The position numbers were made by a program, and so were the translations under genes. A DNA stretch of 64,000 bases, taken from NCBI RefSeq assembly GCF_029223485.1, contig NZ_JARHTP010000004.1, forward strand, positions 496,001 through 560,000. The letters run 5' to 3'. Below the pieces are notes generated by a model. That model saw nothing but the letters and a program-made list of their open reading frames with translations, did no database searches and was not told the origin of the DNA. This document shows, one piece after another, positions 36,205 through 45,529 of this stretch (the first letter of the stretch is position 1; the number at the start of each line of letters is the position of its first letter). The stretch comes from Streptomyces coacervatus (GTDB lineage: Bacteria > Actinomycetota > Actinomycetes > Streptomycetales > Streptomycetaceae).

Positions 36205-39200
36205 TCAGTGGCGGCGCACCAGCGGGAACGGCAGCGTCTCACGGATCGTCAGGCCCGTGAGGAACATGACCAGTCGGTCGACGCCGATGCCCAGTCCTCC
36301 GGTGGGCGGCATCGCGTATTCGAGGGCGTCGAGGAAGTCCTCGTCCAGCTCCATCGCCTCGGGGTCCCCTCCGGCGGCCAGCAGGGACTGGGCGGTGAGG
36401 CGGCGGCGCTGTTCGACCGGGTCGGTCAACTCGGAGTAGGCGGTGCCGAGTTCGGTGCCGAAAGCGACCAGGTCCCAGCGCTCGGCCAGTCGTGGGTCGG
36501 TGCGGTGCTGGCGGGTGAGCGGGGAGACCTCGGTCGGGAAGTCCTTGTAGAAGGTGGGGAGTTGGGTCTTCTCCTCCACCAGGCGTTCGTACATTTCGAG
36601 TACCACGTCGCCGCGGCCGTCGTCCGCCGTGTACGGGACACCCGCGCGGTCGCACAGCCGGTGCAGCGCCGGCAGCTCCGTGTCAGCGTCGACCTCCTCC
36701 CCCAGTGCCTCCGATATCGCGCCGTAGACAGTCTTGACCGGCCAGCCGCCCGAGATGTCGTACTCCTTGCCCTCCTTGCGGGCGACGGGTGCGCCGAAGG
36801 CGGCGGTCGCCGCCCCCTGGATCAGTTCGCGGGTGAGGTCGAGCATGACGTCGTAGTCGGCGAAGGCCTGGTAGGCCTCCAGCATCGTGAACTCGGGGTT
36901 GTGCTTGTAGGAGACGCCCTCGTTGCGGAAGGTGCGGCCCAGTTCGAAGACCTTCTCCAGGCCGCCGACGCACAGCCGCTTCAGGTACAGCTCGGGCGCG
37001 ATGCGCAGGTACAGGTCGAGGTCGTAGGCGTTGATGTGGGTGGTGAAGGGGCGGGCGTTGGCGCCGCCGTGGATCTGCTGGAGCATCGGCGTCTCGACTT
37101 CGAGGTAGCCGCGTTCCAACAGGCCCTGGCGCAGGGCCTGTACGGCGGTGGAGCGGGCGCGGACGACCCGACGGGCGTCGGGGCTGGAGACCAGGTCGAG
37201 GTAGCGCATACGGACCTTGGTCTCGGGGTCGGCCAGGCCGCGGCGTTTGTCGGGCAGCGGGCGCAGGCACTTGCCGATCAGTTGCCAGGAGGTGACGAAG
37301 ACGGTCGGTTCGCCCTTGTCGCTCATGGCGGCCCGTCCCGTGGCGGTGATGTGGTCGCCGATGTCCGTGTCGGCGGTGAAGCGGTCGAGGGCAGGGCCGG
37401 AGTCCTTGCGGGTGAGGGCGAGTTGGTGGTCGCCGGACCAGTCGCGGAGCGTGACGAAGACGATGCCGCCGAAGTCGCGCACCAGCATGATCCGGCCGGC
37501 GACCGTGACCTGCTGGCCCTCGCGGACGTCGGCGAGGGCGTGGGTGCGCACGGGGATGCCGACCGGATAGGGGTCGGTGCCCTCGGCGCGCAGCCGGTCG
37601 AGGGTTCCGTGCCGGATCCGGACCTGTTCGGGCAGGCCGGCATACGGATCGCCGGGCCCGGCCTCGCCCCCTCCGTCGAGGCCGAGCGCCGACAGCGACG
37701 GCAGGCCCTCGGTGGTCGCGGGCCTGGACGCGCCCTTCGGGTGCCCCTTTCCCCAGAGTTTGCGCAGGGACGGTACCGAAACGAAACCTTCGGCGATGCC
37801 GGAGGCCAGCCCGATCCGGGCGAGGGAGCCGGTGTCGCCGTAGCAGATGAAGCGCGGATACCACTCCGGCTGGTACTTGGCGTTGGAGCGGTAGAGCGCC
37901 TCCAGCTGCCACCACCGGGAGAAGAACAGCAGCAGGCGCCGCCACAGCCGGAGCACCGGTCCGGCGCCGATGCGGGCGCCCTCCTCGAAGGCCGAGCGGA
38001 AGACCGCGAAGTTCAACGAGATCCTTCGCACCCCCAACTTCGGTGCTGCCACGCACAGTTCGGCGACCATGAACTCCATGACCCCGTTGGGTGCGGTGCG
38101 GTCACGGCGCATCAGGTCGAGGGAGACGCCGTCGCGGCCCCAGGGCACGAAGGAGAGCAGGGCGAGCAGGCGGCCGTCCTCGCTCAGTGCCTCTACGAGG
38201 AGGCAGTCGCCGTCGGCCGGGTCGCCGAGGCGGTCCAGGGCCATGGAGAAGCCGCGTTCGGTCTCGGTGTCGCGCCAGGCGTCGGCCTTGTCGATCACCT
38301 CCTCCATCTCCTCGTCGGTGAGGGTCGCATGGCGGCGGATGCGGCAGTGGGCGCCGGTGCGGCGCACCCGGTGCACGGCCTGCCGGGTCACCCGCATGTC
38401 GCGGCCGTCGAGGTCGAAGCCGGGCACATGCAGGATCGCCTCGTCGCCGAGCTGGAGCGCGCCGAGTCCGGCGCGGGCGAAGGCCTTGGCGCCGTCCTCC
38501 GAGGCACCCATCGCGGCGGGCGCCCAGGCGTGCCGGCGGGCCACGTCCAGCCAGCCGGCGATGGCGTGCGGCCAGGCCTCCCGGTCGCCCACCGGGTCAC
38601 CGCTGGCGAGGCAGACGCCGGCCTCGACGCGGTAGGTGACGGCGGCCTTGCCACTGGGCGAGAAGACGACGGCCTTGTCGCGGCGGGTGGCGAAGTAGCC
38701 GAGGGAGTCCTGCTCGCCGTAGGCCCCCAGGAGGGCGCGGATGCGGGGCTCCTCGTCGCCGTGCAGGGCGCCTTCCAGGCGCTGCGAACGGAACAGCGTG
38801 GCAGCCGCGTTGAGGAGGGCGAGGGCGCCGAACAGGCCGAGCAGGAAGAACAGGGCGCGCGGTGGGCGGCCGTCGAAGGAACGGCCCGAGACCAGGCCGC
38901 CGCACACCCGGTTGGCGGCCCACAGCAAGCGCTGGCCCTCGGGCAGGGTGCCGGGGAAGGCGGCGACCAGGCCCCAGCCGGCGAGGATGCCGAGGACGAG
39001 TCCGGCCAGCAGCACAACGAGGGCACGGCGTACGGCGGCGCGGCGGGAGGCGGCGTAGAACTCCCCGCGGGCCACGATCAGCACGGCGAGTGCGAGCGAG
39101 CACACGACCAGGGACGGGATGGACTCCGCATACAGGCCGAGCGCCACACCGAGGATGTCGTCGAGGACCAGCAGGCCCAGGTAGACGACGACCAGCCACC

Positions 39201-39483
39201 AGGCGATCTTCTTACGGGCCGCGGTCGCGGCGGCGAGCAGGAAGAGGAAGACGGCGTAGGCGAGGTTGGCGCTGACGGGGACGATCAGCAGGTCGAGGAA
39301 GCGGACGACCGGGCGCAGCAGAGCGCGCAGCGGCGGGACGAGGGCCAGCAGGCCGCAGAGCAGGCCGAGGGCGCCGAAGAAGGCCGCGAAGACCTCGGGA
39401 ACCTTGCTCATCGGCCCGTTTCCGGGCGGCCGTATCGGGCCCGTGGTGTCCTTGGGCGGGGAGGCCTCCACAGTGGCACTCAT
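36205..39483 (-). CDS. lysX: Bifunctional lysylphosphatidylglycerol synthase / lysyl-tRNA synthetase
   Basis: A 1092-residue LysX. It begins with about six membrane helices (residues 25-240), followed by an MprF-like DUF2156 acyltransferase-fold domain (about 250-560), an OB-fold (about 630-720; VTVAGRIMLVRDFGG) and a class II LysRS catalytic core (about 740-1092; ETPMLQQIHGGANARPF, FRNEGVSYKHNPEFTMLE, GLGIGVDRLVM). It charges tRNA with lysine and transfers it to phosphatidylglycerol, reducing surface negative charge and giving cationic-peptide tolerance. ATG 39483 is the best start, with only a weak ribosome-binding site. Confidence 0.93.
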   Translation of the reverse strand: MSATVEASPPKDTTGPIRPPGNGPMSKVPEVFAAFFGALGLLCGLLALVPPLRALLRPVVRFLDLLIVPVSANLAYAVFLFLLAAATAARKKIAWWLVVVYLGLLVLDDILGVALGLYAESIPSLVVCSLALAVLIVARGEFYAASRRAAVRRALVVLLAGLVLGILAGWGLVAAFPGTLPEGQRLLWAANRVCGGLVSGRSFDGRPPRALFFLLGLFGALALLNAAATLFRSQRLEGALHGDEEPRIRALLGAYGEQDSLGYFATRRDKAVVFSPSGKAAVTYRVEAGVCLASGDPVGDREAWPHAIAGWLDVARRHAWAPAAMGASEDGAKAFARAGLGALQLGDEAILHVPGFDLDGRDMRVTRQAVHRVRRTGAHCRIRRHATLTDEEMEEVIDKADAWRDTETERGFSMALDRLGDPADGDCLLVEALSEDGRLLALLSFVPWGRDGVSLDLMRRDRTAPNGVMEFMVAELCVAAPKLGVRRISLNFAVFRSAFEEGARIGAGPVLRLWRRLLLFFSRWWQLEALYRSNAKYQPEWYPRFICYGDTGSLARIGLASGIAEGFVSVPSLRKLWGKGHPKGASRPATTEGLPSLSALGLDGGGEAGPGDPYAGLPEQVRIRHGTLDRLRAEGTDPYPVGIPVRTHALADVREGQQVTVAGRIMLVRDFGGIVFVTLRDWSGDHQLALTRKDSGPALDRFTADTDIGDHITATGRAAMSDKGEPTVFVTSWQLIGKCLRPLPDKRRGLADPETKVRMRYLDLVSSPDARRVVRARSTAVQALRQGLLERGYLEVETPMLQQIHGGANARPFTTHINAYDLDLYLRIAPELYLKRLCVGGLEKVFELGRTFRNEGVSYKHNPEFTMLEAYQAFADYDVMLDLTRELIQGAATAAFGAPVARKEGKEYDISGGWPVKTVYGAISEALGEEVDADTELPALHRLCDRAGVPYTADDGRGDVVLEMYERLVEEKTQLPTFYKDFPTEVSPLTRQHRTDPRLAERWDLVAFGTELGTAYSELTDPVEQRRRLTAQSLLAAGGDPEAMELDEDFLDALEYAMPPTGGLGIGVDRLVMFLTGLTIRETLPFPLVRRH

Positions 39484-39560
39484 GGTTCCGACTGTAGGAA
39501 GGGCTCGGCCGCCTCGCCCGTCGAGAGGTCCCGCATGGCGGCGGGACCTGCGGTTTCCGA

Positions 39561-39566
39561 TAGCCT
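39561..39566 (+). promoter_or_regulatory. Candidate -10 for leaderless stress-protein transcript
   Basis: TAGCCT ends 7 nt before the GTG at 39574, and no ribosome-binding site is visible, as in leaderless messages. The -35 is not recognisable. Confidence 0.35.
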
Positions 39567-39573
39567 CACAGCC

Positions 39574-40035
39574 GTGACGGAACAGCACTCCCACCAGTTC
39601 GAGCGGGGCACCGACGGACCCAAGGTCATCGTGGTCGGGGTGGACGGCTCCGACTCCTCGATGCGCGCGGCGGCATATGCCGGTGGCCTGGCCCGGCGCC
39701 AGCATGCGCTGCTCGCCGTGGTCTACGTGCAGCCGGTGATGGCCGCGGGCGCGGCCATGGGCGCGCCGGTCGCCGAGACGACGGACGAGATCGCCGAGGA
39801 TCTGGTCGCCTACATCCGCGAGGCGACCGAGCGGATGAAGGGGATATTCGACGTCCGCTGGGAGTTCCACACCTTCCGCGGCGACCCTTACGGCGGCCTG
39901 GTGAAGGCGGCGGACGAGCTGAAGGCGGACGCGGTGGTGGTGGGCGCCTCCGAGCAGGCCGGCCACCGGATCGTGGGCTCGGTGGCGGTGCGGCTGGTGA
40001 AGGCGGGGCGGTGGCCGGTGACGGTGGTGCCGTGA
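39574..40035 (+). CDS. Universal stress protein (UspA family)
   Basis: A 153-residue single-domain Usp. The first strand VIVVGVDGSDSSMRAA and the ATP-binding signature VVGASEQAGHRIVGSVAVRLV with the final WPVTVVP are present, so it probably binds ATP. GTG 39574 is chosen because family similarity begins just after it; ORF extensions further upstream run antisense into lysX. It is divergent from lysX with a 90-bp spacer. Confidence 0.9.
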   Translation: MTEQHSHQFERGTDGPKVIVVGVDGSDSSMRAAAYAGGLARRQHALLAVVYVQPVMAAGAAMGAPVAETTDEIAEDLVAYIREATERMKGIFDVRWEFHTFRGDPYGGLVKAADELKADAVVVGASEQAGHRIVGSVAVRLVKAGRWPVTVVP

Positions 40036-40205
40036 GGCGCGGTGACGTCATGTGAGGCGCCCGCCCCTCGTCCTCCCCGGCCCGCGGTACGAATCGAATC
40101 TTGGGACACGTTTTACGAAACGCGTGCAACTGCGGCCCCCGCCGCCGTCATCTGACAGGGAGTCGGGCCTCGTCAGGGCCGGAGACCGAGAGAGCGGGGC
40201 AGATC

Positions 40206-41192
40206 GTGGGACGGCGCAAGGGCAGCATAGGGATCGCACTCGTCACCGGTGTGGTGCTGGTGGGCGCGAGCGCCTGCGGCGCGGGCGGTAGCACCAAGGC
40301 GAGTGCGGACGACGCGAAGGCGGCGGGAAAGCCGGGTGCGAGCGCCTCTCCCTCACCCACGAAGCCCGCGGGCCCGCCGATGCTCCTGGAGACGATCACC
40401 CCGCAGACGGGAACCACGGTCGGCGTGGCCATGCCGATCTCGGTGGTCTTCACCAACCCGGTTGCGGCCAAGGCACGGGCCACGGTGGAGAAGCACATGA
40501 AGGTGAGCGCCTCGCAGCCGGTGGCCGGTGCCTGGCACTGGTTCGGCGACAGGCGCGCCGACTGGCGCCCGAAGACGTACTGGCCCTCCGGTACCACGGT
40601 GAAGATCGACGCCGACATGAACGGCGTCAGCAACGGCAACGGACGCTACGGCGTGCACAACTACACACACACCTTCAAGGTCGGCGACGATGTACGCGCT
40701 GATGTCTCGGTGACCGGCCACACCATGAAGGTGACCCGGAACGGCAGCACGGTGCGCACCCTGTCGATCAACGCGGGCAGCGCCCAGTATCCGACGTGGG
40801 ACGGCACGATGGCCGTCATCGACAAGCAGGAGAAGGTCCACATGACCTCCTGCAGCGTCGGCATCAGCTGCGACAAGGGCAGCGCCAACTACTACGACCT
40901 GACGTTGCCCTGGGACATCCACCTCACCCAGTCCGGCACCTATGTGCACTACTCGACCGGCGACCCGAATCCGGGCAGCGGCAGCGCCCGGGGTTCGCAC
41001 GGCTGTGTCCACCTGTCCCTGTCGGACGCCAAGTGGTTCTACGGCCAGGTCAAGCAGGGCGACCCCGTCACCGTCACCGGCTCACCCCGCGGCAAGGCCC
41101 CGGCCGACAACGGCTACGCCGACTTCAACCTGGGATGGGACGAGTGGCTCGCGGGCAGCGGCTCCGGGCAGGGGACGACCGCGACGCTGTGA
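40206..41192 (+). CDS. L,D-transpeptidase lipoprotein (YkuD, Ig-like domain)
   Basis: A 328-residue LDT. A lipobox-type signal (ASAC, near residue 20) is followed by a low-complexity linker, an Ig-like domain (about 60-165) and a YkuD catalytic domain (about 175-300) with the active-site SHGCVHLSLSDAKWFY. A C-terminal subdomain (NLGWDEWLAGS) follows, as in mycobacterial LdtMt2. It makes 3-3 peptide cross-links in peptidoglycan. GTG 40206 (VGRRKGSIGIA) gives a normal signal peptide; the ATG at 40101 would add 35 atypical residues. Confidence 0.9.
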   Translation: MGRRKGSIGIALVTGVVLVGASACGAGGSTKASADDAKAAGKPGASASPSPTKPAGPPMLLETITPQTGTTVGVAMPISVVFTNPVAAKARATVEKHMKVSASQPVAGAWHWFGDRRADWRPKTYWPSGTTVKIDADMNGVSNGNGRYGVHNYTHTFKVGDDVRADVSVTGHTMKVTRNGSTVRTLSINAGSAQYPTWDGTMAVIDKQEKVHMTSCSVGISCDKGSANYYDLTLPWDIHLTQSGTYVHYSTGDPNPGSGSARGSHGCVHLSLSDAKWFYGQVKQGDPVTVTGSPRGKAPADNGYADFNLGWDEWLAGSGSGQGTTATL

Positions 41193-41283
41193 CGGGCCGC
41201 GATGGCGGCTCCCGGCATGCGGCTGCGCGCCGACCGTCCTTCACTGGAAGTCGGTGACCGCCCGCGACAGCACGGGAGACGAC

Positions 41284-41820
41284 ATGGCAGGACTGCTGGG
41301 AAGGACGGGCACCCGCGTCCGGTGTGCCGCGGGTGCGCTGCTCATGGTGTGCGCCGTGGCCGGTGTGGCCGGGTGCTCCGACAACTCGGGATCCCCGTCG
41401 AACGTGCAGAGCCGGGCGGCATCGGCCGCCTCGGCCGTGGCTTCGGCGGCCTCCTCCGCGGTTGCCTCCCTGGCCTCGGAGGGCGCCTCCGCACTGGCTT
41501 CGGCGTCGGCCGAGGCCAACCGGAGACTGGACGAGGTGAAGAACGGAATCGACGCCACGGGCGACGTGCACCTCGGCGTCCCGACCCCGGCCGACGGCGG
41601 GCGGAGCTCCGTACAAGTGACGGTGCACAACACCGCGGACTCCGCGAAGTCGTTCGCGGTGCAGGTGAACTTCCGCGACGGCGACGGCAATCTCCTGGAT
41701 GCCACCGTCGTGACGGTCGGCGATGTCGGCTCCGGAAAGGACGGTACTGCCACGGCCCGCAGCAATCGCAAGCTGAGCGGCACCATCCGCGCCGAAGTCG
41801 GCAGGGCCGTGCGCTACTAG
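41284..41820 (+). CDS. Small lipoprotein with FxLYD-like domain
   Basis: A 178-residue lipoprotein. The lipobox is VAGC (Cys near residue 31). A long Ala/Ser-rich helical stretch follows (about 40-85), then a beta-sandwich domain (VQVTVHNTADSAKSFAVQV...) of the FxLYD type often found on surface lipoproteins. ATG 41284 follows GGGAGA. It lies 91 nt after the L,D-transpeptidase gene, possibly in the same transcript. Its function is unknown. Confidence 0.78.
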   Translation: MAGLLGRTGTRVRCAAGALLMVCAVAGVAGCSDNSGSPSNVQSRAASAASAVASAASSAVASLASEGASALASASAEANRRLDEVKNGIDATGDVHLGVPTPADGGRSSVQVTVHNTADSAKSFAVQVNFRDGDGNLLDATVVTVGDVGSGKDGTATARSNRKLSGTIRAEVGRAVRY

Positions 41821-41838
41821 GCGCGGGACTGCGCAGCC

Positions 41839-42789
41839 TTGGGCAGCACGGCGGGGACCAAACGCGAGCGCCTCACCAGAACTCTCACGTTCTGGCTGCG
41901 TCCGGCCTTCGCGTTGCGGGTCGTCAACCGCTTCCAGAAGATCGTGGGCTTCGACCGCTCGATGGCGCTCGCGTCGAGCGCGCTGACCGCGCTGATTCCG
42001 CTCGCGGTGCTCGGCGGCGCCTTTCTGAGCAGCTTCGTCGACTACGACGCCGCAGAGCGGATCATCAGGCGATACGGCCTCACCGGTAAGGGCGCCGATG
42101 CGGTCAACTCACTCCTGAGCCCGGCCGAGGGCACCGGCGTGAGCGTGAGCGCCCTCGGGGTCGTGTTTCTGACCATCTCGGCACTGAGTTTCGCCCGCGC
42201 CGCGCAACGGCTGTTCGAACAGACCTGGGAACTCAAGCCCCTCAGCGTGCGCAACACGCGCAACGGCTTGATGTGGATCCTTGCGCTCGGCGCCTATGCA
42301 GCGGTCACCGGCTGGCTCCAGGCGTTCCTCGGCGGGGACCGGCTCGGTCTGGCGGCCACGTTGTGCGAGGCCCCGCTGACCGCAGCCTTCCTCCTCTGGA
42401 GCGGCCGCGTCCTGTCCGCCAAGCGCATCGACTGGCTGAGCCTGCTCCCTTTCGGCGTCATCGGGGCTGCTCTGACGGCGGCCTATTCCCTGGGTGCGAC
42501 CGTGTATCTGCCGGGCCTCTTCAACTCCTACACCGAACGTTTCGGAGCGTTCGGTGCCGTCTTCGCGATGATCTCTGCACTGTTCTCGGCCATGCTGGTG
42601 ATTGTGGCGTCGGCGGCGCTGGGGCGGGAGGTGCACGAGGAGCTCACCCGGATCCGTGAGGGCGACCGGCCTTCCGACCACGAGGTTCGCCAGCAGTGGG
42701 ACACCATCGTCGAACAGGCTCGTTCGCGTTGGCGCACCGCACGAGAACAGGTCTCCCACCGCCGGTCCAAGGACCGGGACCACCCGTAG
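41839..42789 (+). CDS. YihY/BrkB-family membrane protein
   Basis: A 316-residue membrane protein with about six helices typical of YihY/UPF0761 (MALASSALTALIPLAVLGGA, SALGVVFLTISALSFARAA, MWILALGAYAAVTGW, PFGVIGAALTAAYSLGATVY, GAFGAVFAMISALFSAMLVI). The family was once called ribonuclease BN in error and is of unclear function. The only suitable start is TTG 41839, 18 nt after the lipoprotein stop. A MITE-like element begins 12 bp past the stop. Confidence 0.82.
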   Translation: MGSTAGTKRERLTRTLTFWLRPAFALRVVNRFQKIVGFDRSMALASSALTALIPLAVLGGAFLSSFVDYDAAERIIRRYGLTGKGADAVNSLLSPAEGTGVSVSALGVVFLTISALSFARAAQRLFEQTWELKPLSVRNTRNGLMWILALGAYAAVTGWLQAFLGGDRLGLAATLCEAPLTAAFLLWSGRVLSAKRIDWLSLLPFGVIGAALTAAYSLGATVYLPGLFNSYTERFGAFGAVFAMISALFSAMLVIVASAALGREVHEELTRIREGDRPSDHEVRQQWDTIVEQARSRWRTAREQVSHRRSKDRDHP

Positions 42790-42801
42790 GCCCGCCCGCC
42801 G

Positions 42802-42924
42802 CTAGGTCGTGTCCGTAAAGTCCCGTCGTCCGCCCGGAGGGCGGGCGTCGCGGCGTCTGCCCGGTGCGGCGAGAGTGCGTGCCAGGCGTCGCGGCGCAGG
42901 CGGGACTTTGCGGACACGGCCTAG
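42802..42924. mobile_element. MITE-like element flanked by CTAG
   Basis: CTAG (42802-42805) and CTAG (42921-42924) flank a 115-bp sequence. Its 20-bp ends GTCGTGTCCGTAAAGTCCCG and CGGGACTTTGCGGACACGGC are inverted copies with two mismatches. No ORF lies within. It looks like a non-autonomous derivative of an IS with CTAG target preference. Its right CTAG is also the left CTAG of the adjacent IS. Confidence 0.7.
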
Positions 42925-44520
42925 CTTGATCTTTAACCTGTGCGCCGTGGGCGAGGGGTGGTTGACTTCTTCTTCTTCCGTTTCGCAGTGTCCGTTTTGC
43001 GGACTGTGTGGACGTCGTGGCGCGGGGTCGGGCGAGCGTTCTTGCGGCCTGGCGGCCGCCCTGGCCCTGGGCTGGTGGGTTTCGGTGCACCAGCCGGGCA
43101 GGTGGCCTTAGGCCGGAGGTGCCGAAAGTCGCGCCGGATGCGGGCGGGAGTGAGCTTGTGCGGTTCGCTGGGCCTCTCCCAGGGGCGTCGCAGATCGGCT
43201 GCCAACGGGAGGGCGGGCGAGCCGGAGCTGGGCATGGACGGCGAGGATCAGCCAGGTCCATCGGTCAGCCGCCTCGGGGGTGCGGATCTTCGGGCAGGTC
43301 CAGCCCAGGGTCTGCTTGAAGAACCGGAAGGTGTGCTCGATGTCGAAGCGCCGCAGGAACGCCTGCCAGAGCCGGTCGACCCCCGCGGCGGTAGCGCCGG
43401 TGCCCGACCACCACAGCCACACCGGCTTCGGGGTGGCCCCGCTGGGCAGGTGCTCGACCCGCAGATGGATCACAGTGCCCTCAACGACCGGGAGGGCGCC
43501 CAGCTGGGCGGTCCAGGCGGACCGGTGGGTCAGCCGCGGGTGAAGGCGGTCCCATGCTTGTGCGGTGGCCTTCCCGCAGAGGCGGGTCTCGTTCACTGTT
43601 TCGACCTCGGGCGTGTTCCAGGTGGCCGGATCACCGAAGACGAACTCGCCGCCGTGCCGTGGCGGGCGGCCCATGGTGTGCGGTTCGCGCGGCGGGACGG
43701 CCCGGCGCAGGACGCGGTCCGAGCACATCCGCCCAAGCACCTGCACGGGCAGGTCGTTCAGGAGGAAGGCCAGGCGGAGCACGTCGTAGCCGGCGTCGAC
43801 CACGATGAGGATGTCCGGGTCGCCCTGGTGCCGTTGCCCGGCCTCGATGAGGCGCTCGATGAGCTCGCGCATCTGCCGCGCGGTCACCGTGGCGCCGTCG
43901 TCGCCCGGAGCCAGCCGCAGCGCGTCCAGCGGCGCGGTCCACGAGCTGCGGCCCGTCTCCAGCGCGCAGATCACCGAGTACGGCCAGCCCGGAACGGGAA
44001 TGTGCTGGTCCTTGCCGCGGCCGTGGGTGTGGCACAGGACCCGCTCGGGCGAGGTATGCGCATCCGGCCGCAGCCAGCAGGTGAGGTCAGCGGCCAGCAC
44101 GAGCCGACCGTCGGCGGCCCGTGGCAGCGGGACTGTGGCCACGGCTCGCCGCAGCCGGGACACATCCACCCGCCCCGCCGTCAGGGCGGAGTAGAGGCTG
44201 CCGTGCCCACGGCGATGCTCGCCCACCAGCGACCTGACCGGGCCGTCCGCACACAACACCGCATCCGCCAGGTCGAACAATGCGTCCGCACGCGAGGTCA
44301 GACACGAGTAGAACTCGCCCCGGAAGCGTGACAGTTCGGCGAACGGCTCCACCGGAGCAGCGTTGTGCAGCAGACTCATCCCACGGCCTTCGTGCTGAGC
44401 ATGTGTGTCCTTGGTCGGAGCACATGATCAGCCGAAGGCCGCCTGCACGTACGGGAGTTACCGTCACGAGTGATCGAGTTCGAGGTCGCATTCGGACCTT
44501 GACCTTAAAGATCAAGCTAG
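42921..44520 (-). mobile_element. IS701-family-like insertion sequence
   Basis: The element runs from 42925 to 44516 with perfect 12-bp inverted ends CTTGATCTTTAA / TTAAAGATCAAG, each flanked by CTAG (42921-42924 and 44517-44520). A CTAG target duplication is characteristic of the IS701 family as I recall it. It holds one transposase gene on the minus strand. The left end abuts the MITE-like element, and relics of related copies lie to the right. Confidence 0.85.
42933..44379 (-). pseudogene. IS701-like transposase, frameshifted
   Basis: The reading starts at ATG 44379 and shows DDE-type features (LAADLTCWLRPD, ILIVVDAGYDVL, FDIEHTFRFFKQTLGWTCPK). It stays open only to 43108. Near 43205 the similarity moves to another frame, which continues LAADLRRPWERP and a basic tail rich in Lys/Arg to a TAA at 42933, inside the IS end. 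Removing one base restores 482 codons, about the usual size of this family. The single extra base could be a disabling mutation, a +1 programmed shift or a sequencing error. Confidence 0.75.
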
Positions 44521-44535
44521 CCGTTCATCTCCCCC

Positions 44536-44715
44536 TCAAAGACTCACAGGTTTCCCGAGGAGGCCTACGGCTGACTCGGTGACGTTCCAGACGCCGTCCG
44601 CGACCCCTCCAAGTGGGCCAGGAGCGGCCTGAGCGGGGGTGGCTAGCGTGATACTGCCAAGTGCGAGAAGGACGGTTGCTGCTCCCGCGGTGACGAACCG
44701 GCGTACAGGGGTCAT
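44536..44715 (-). CDS. Small secreted protein
   Basis: A 59-residue protein with a signal peptide (FVTAGAATVLLALGSITLA, cut near AQAAPGP) leaving about 28 residues (GPLGGVADGVWNVTESAVGL...). I do not recognise the mature part. ATG 44715 follows GGAAG. The gene stops 15 bp from the IS edge and lies between the IS and a relic of a second IS end, so it may be a passenger or a remnant of the pre-insertion locus. Confidence 0.55.
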   Translation of the reverse strand: MTPVRRFVTAGAATVLLALGSITLATPAQAAPGPLGGVADGVWNVTESAVGLLGKPVSL

Positions 44716-44912
44716 GTGGCAGGCTTCCTGAAAATGTGTGCTCGTTGGCACAGGTGTGAATGGGCTGGGAGTATTCCCGGTCGCGGCCCTGCTGTACCGG
44801 TATTCCCGGCGTGATGGCGCTCGGAAGCTCCCGAGGAGCGCACGAGACTCACCGACGTGCCTGAGGCCAGCGAGCACCCGTCGGATCGGCCGCTTCCCCC
44901 GAGCATGGTCAG

Positions 44913-45045
44913 GCAGCAGACTCACCTTCACGGCCTTCGTCGTGGTCACGTGCATCCTTGGTCGGAGCACATGATCAGACGAAGGCCGCCTCAGCGTCCG
45001 GCGAACACCCAGGTGAACGACCTAGTTCGAGGGCCGATTCGACTC
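44913..45045. mobile_element. Relic of the right end of a second IS701-like copy
   Basis: This stretch aligns with the intact IS from its transposase start toward its right end: GCAGCAGACTCAC, ACGGCCTTCGT, then CCTTGGTCGGAGCACATGAT followed by CAG-CGAAGGCCGCCT, then AGTTCGAGG, in the same order and at a constant offset of about 546 bp. No transposase body and no TTAAAGATCAAG end remain. It occupies most of the 349-bp gene-free stretch 44716-45064; I see nothing else there. Confidence 0.65.
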
Positions 45046-45064
45046 ACCGGTAACCTGCATCACC

Positions 45065-45502
45065 ATGATGCGCGCTTGGATCCTGCCGATGCTGCTTGTG
45101 CTCAGCGGCTCAGCCGTCGCGGCCGGGCAGATCTTCCAGGGGAGCCCCGGCACAGCCGCAGCACTCCTGCTGGCGTTCCTGGCGCTCGCCGGCGTGAACT
45201 CACCCCTGATCTTCCCGAGGTCGATCGGTGCGCAGGAGGCACAACGCCGCAGCGCGGTCGACGGCCGACCGGTCGTCTTCTGGCGGCCCGGCTGCAAGTA
45301 CTGCATACGACTGCGCATCCGGCTGGGCCGCGGCGCCCGCCAGTTGCACTGGGTCGACATCTGGCGCGACCCGGCAGGAGCCGCAACGGTGAGAGCAGCC
45401 AACGACGGCAACGAGACCGTGCCGACCGTCATCGTGGCGGGCCAGCCACACACCAACCCCGACCCCGAATGGGTGCGCGGACAGCTCTCCCCGTCCGTGT
45501 GA
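45065..45502 (+). CDS. Membrane-anchored mycoredoxin/glutaredoxin-like protein
   Basis: A 145-residue protein with two N-terminal membrane segments (WILPMLLVLSGSAVAAGQ and TAAALLLAFLALAGV) and a C-terminal thioredoxin-fold domain. The active-site motif is WRPGCKYCIRLR (CxxC) and the cis-Pro strand is ETVPTVIVAG. This matches actinobacterial mycoredoxins, which use mycothiol to reduce disulfides, here apparently tethered to the membrane. It lies between IS relics at 44913-45045 and 45530-45569. ATG 45065 is followed at once by a second ATG. Confidence 0.8.
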   Translation: MMRAWILPMLLVLSGSAVAAGQIFQGSPGTAAALLLAFLALAGVNSPLIFPRSIGAQEAQRRSAVDGRPVVFWRPGCKYCIRLRIRLGRGARQLHWVDIWRDPAGAATVRAANDGNETVPTVIVAGQPHTNPDPEWVRGQLSPSV

Positions 45503-45529
45503 TCAGAAACCGCACTCTACGGAGAGCCA

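Noticed and set aside
36049..40035. 1328-codon plus-strand ORF opposite lysX
   Set aside because: It is the antisense shadow of lysX, with low-complexity Gly/Ala/Val/Glu translation; only its last 153 codons (from 39574) are a real gene.
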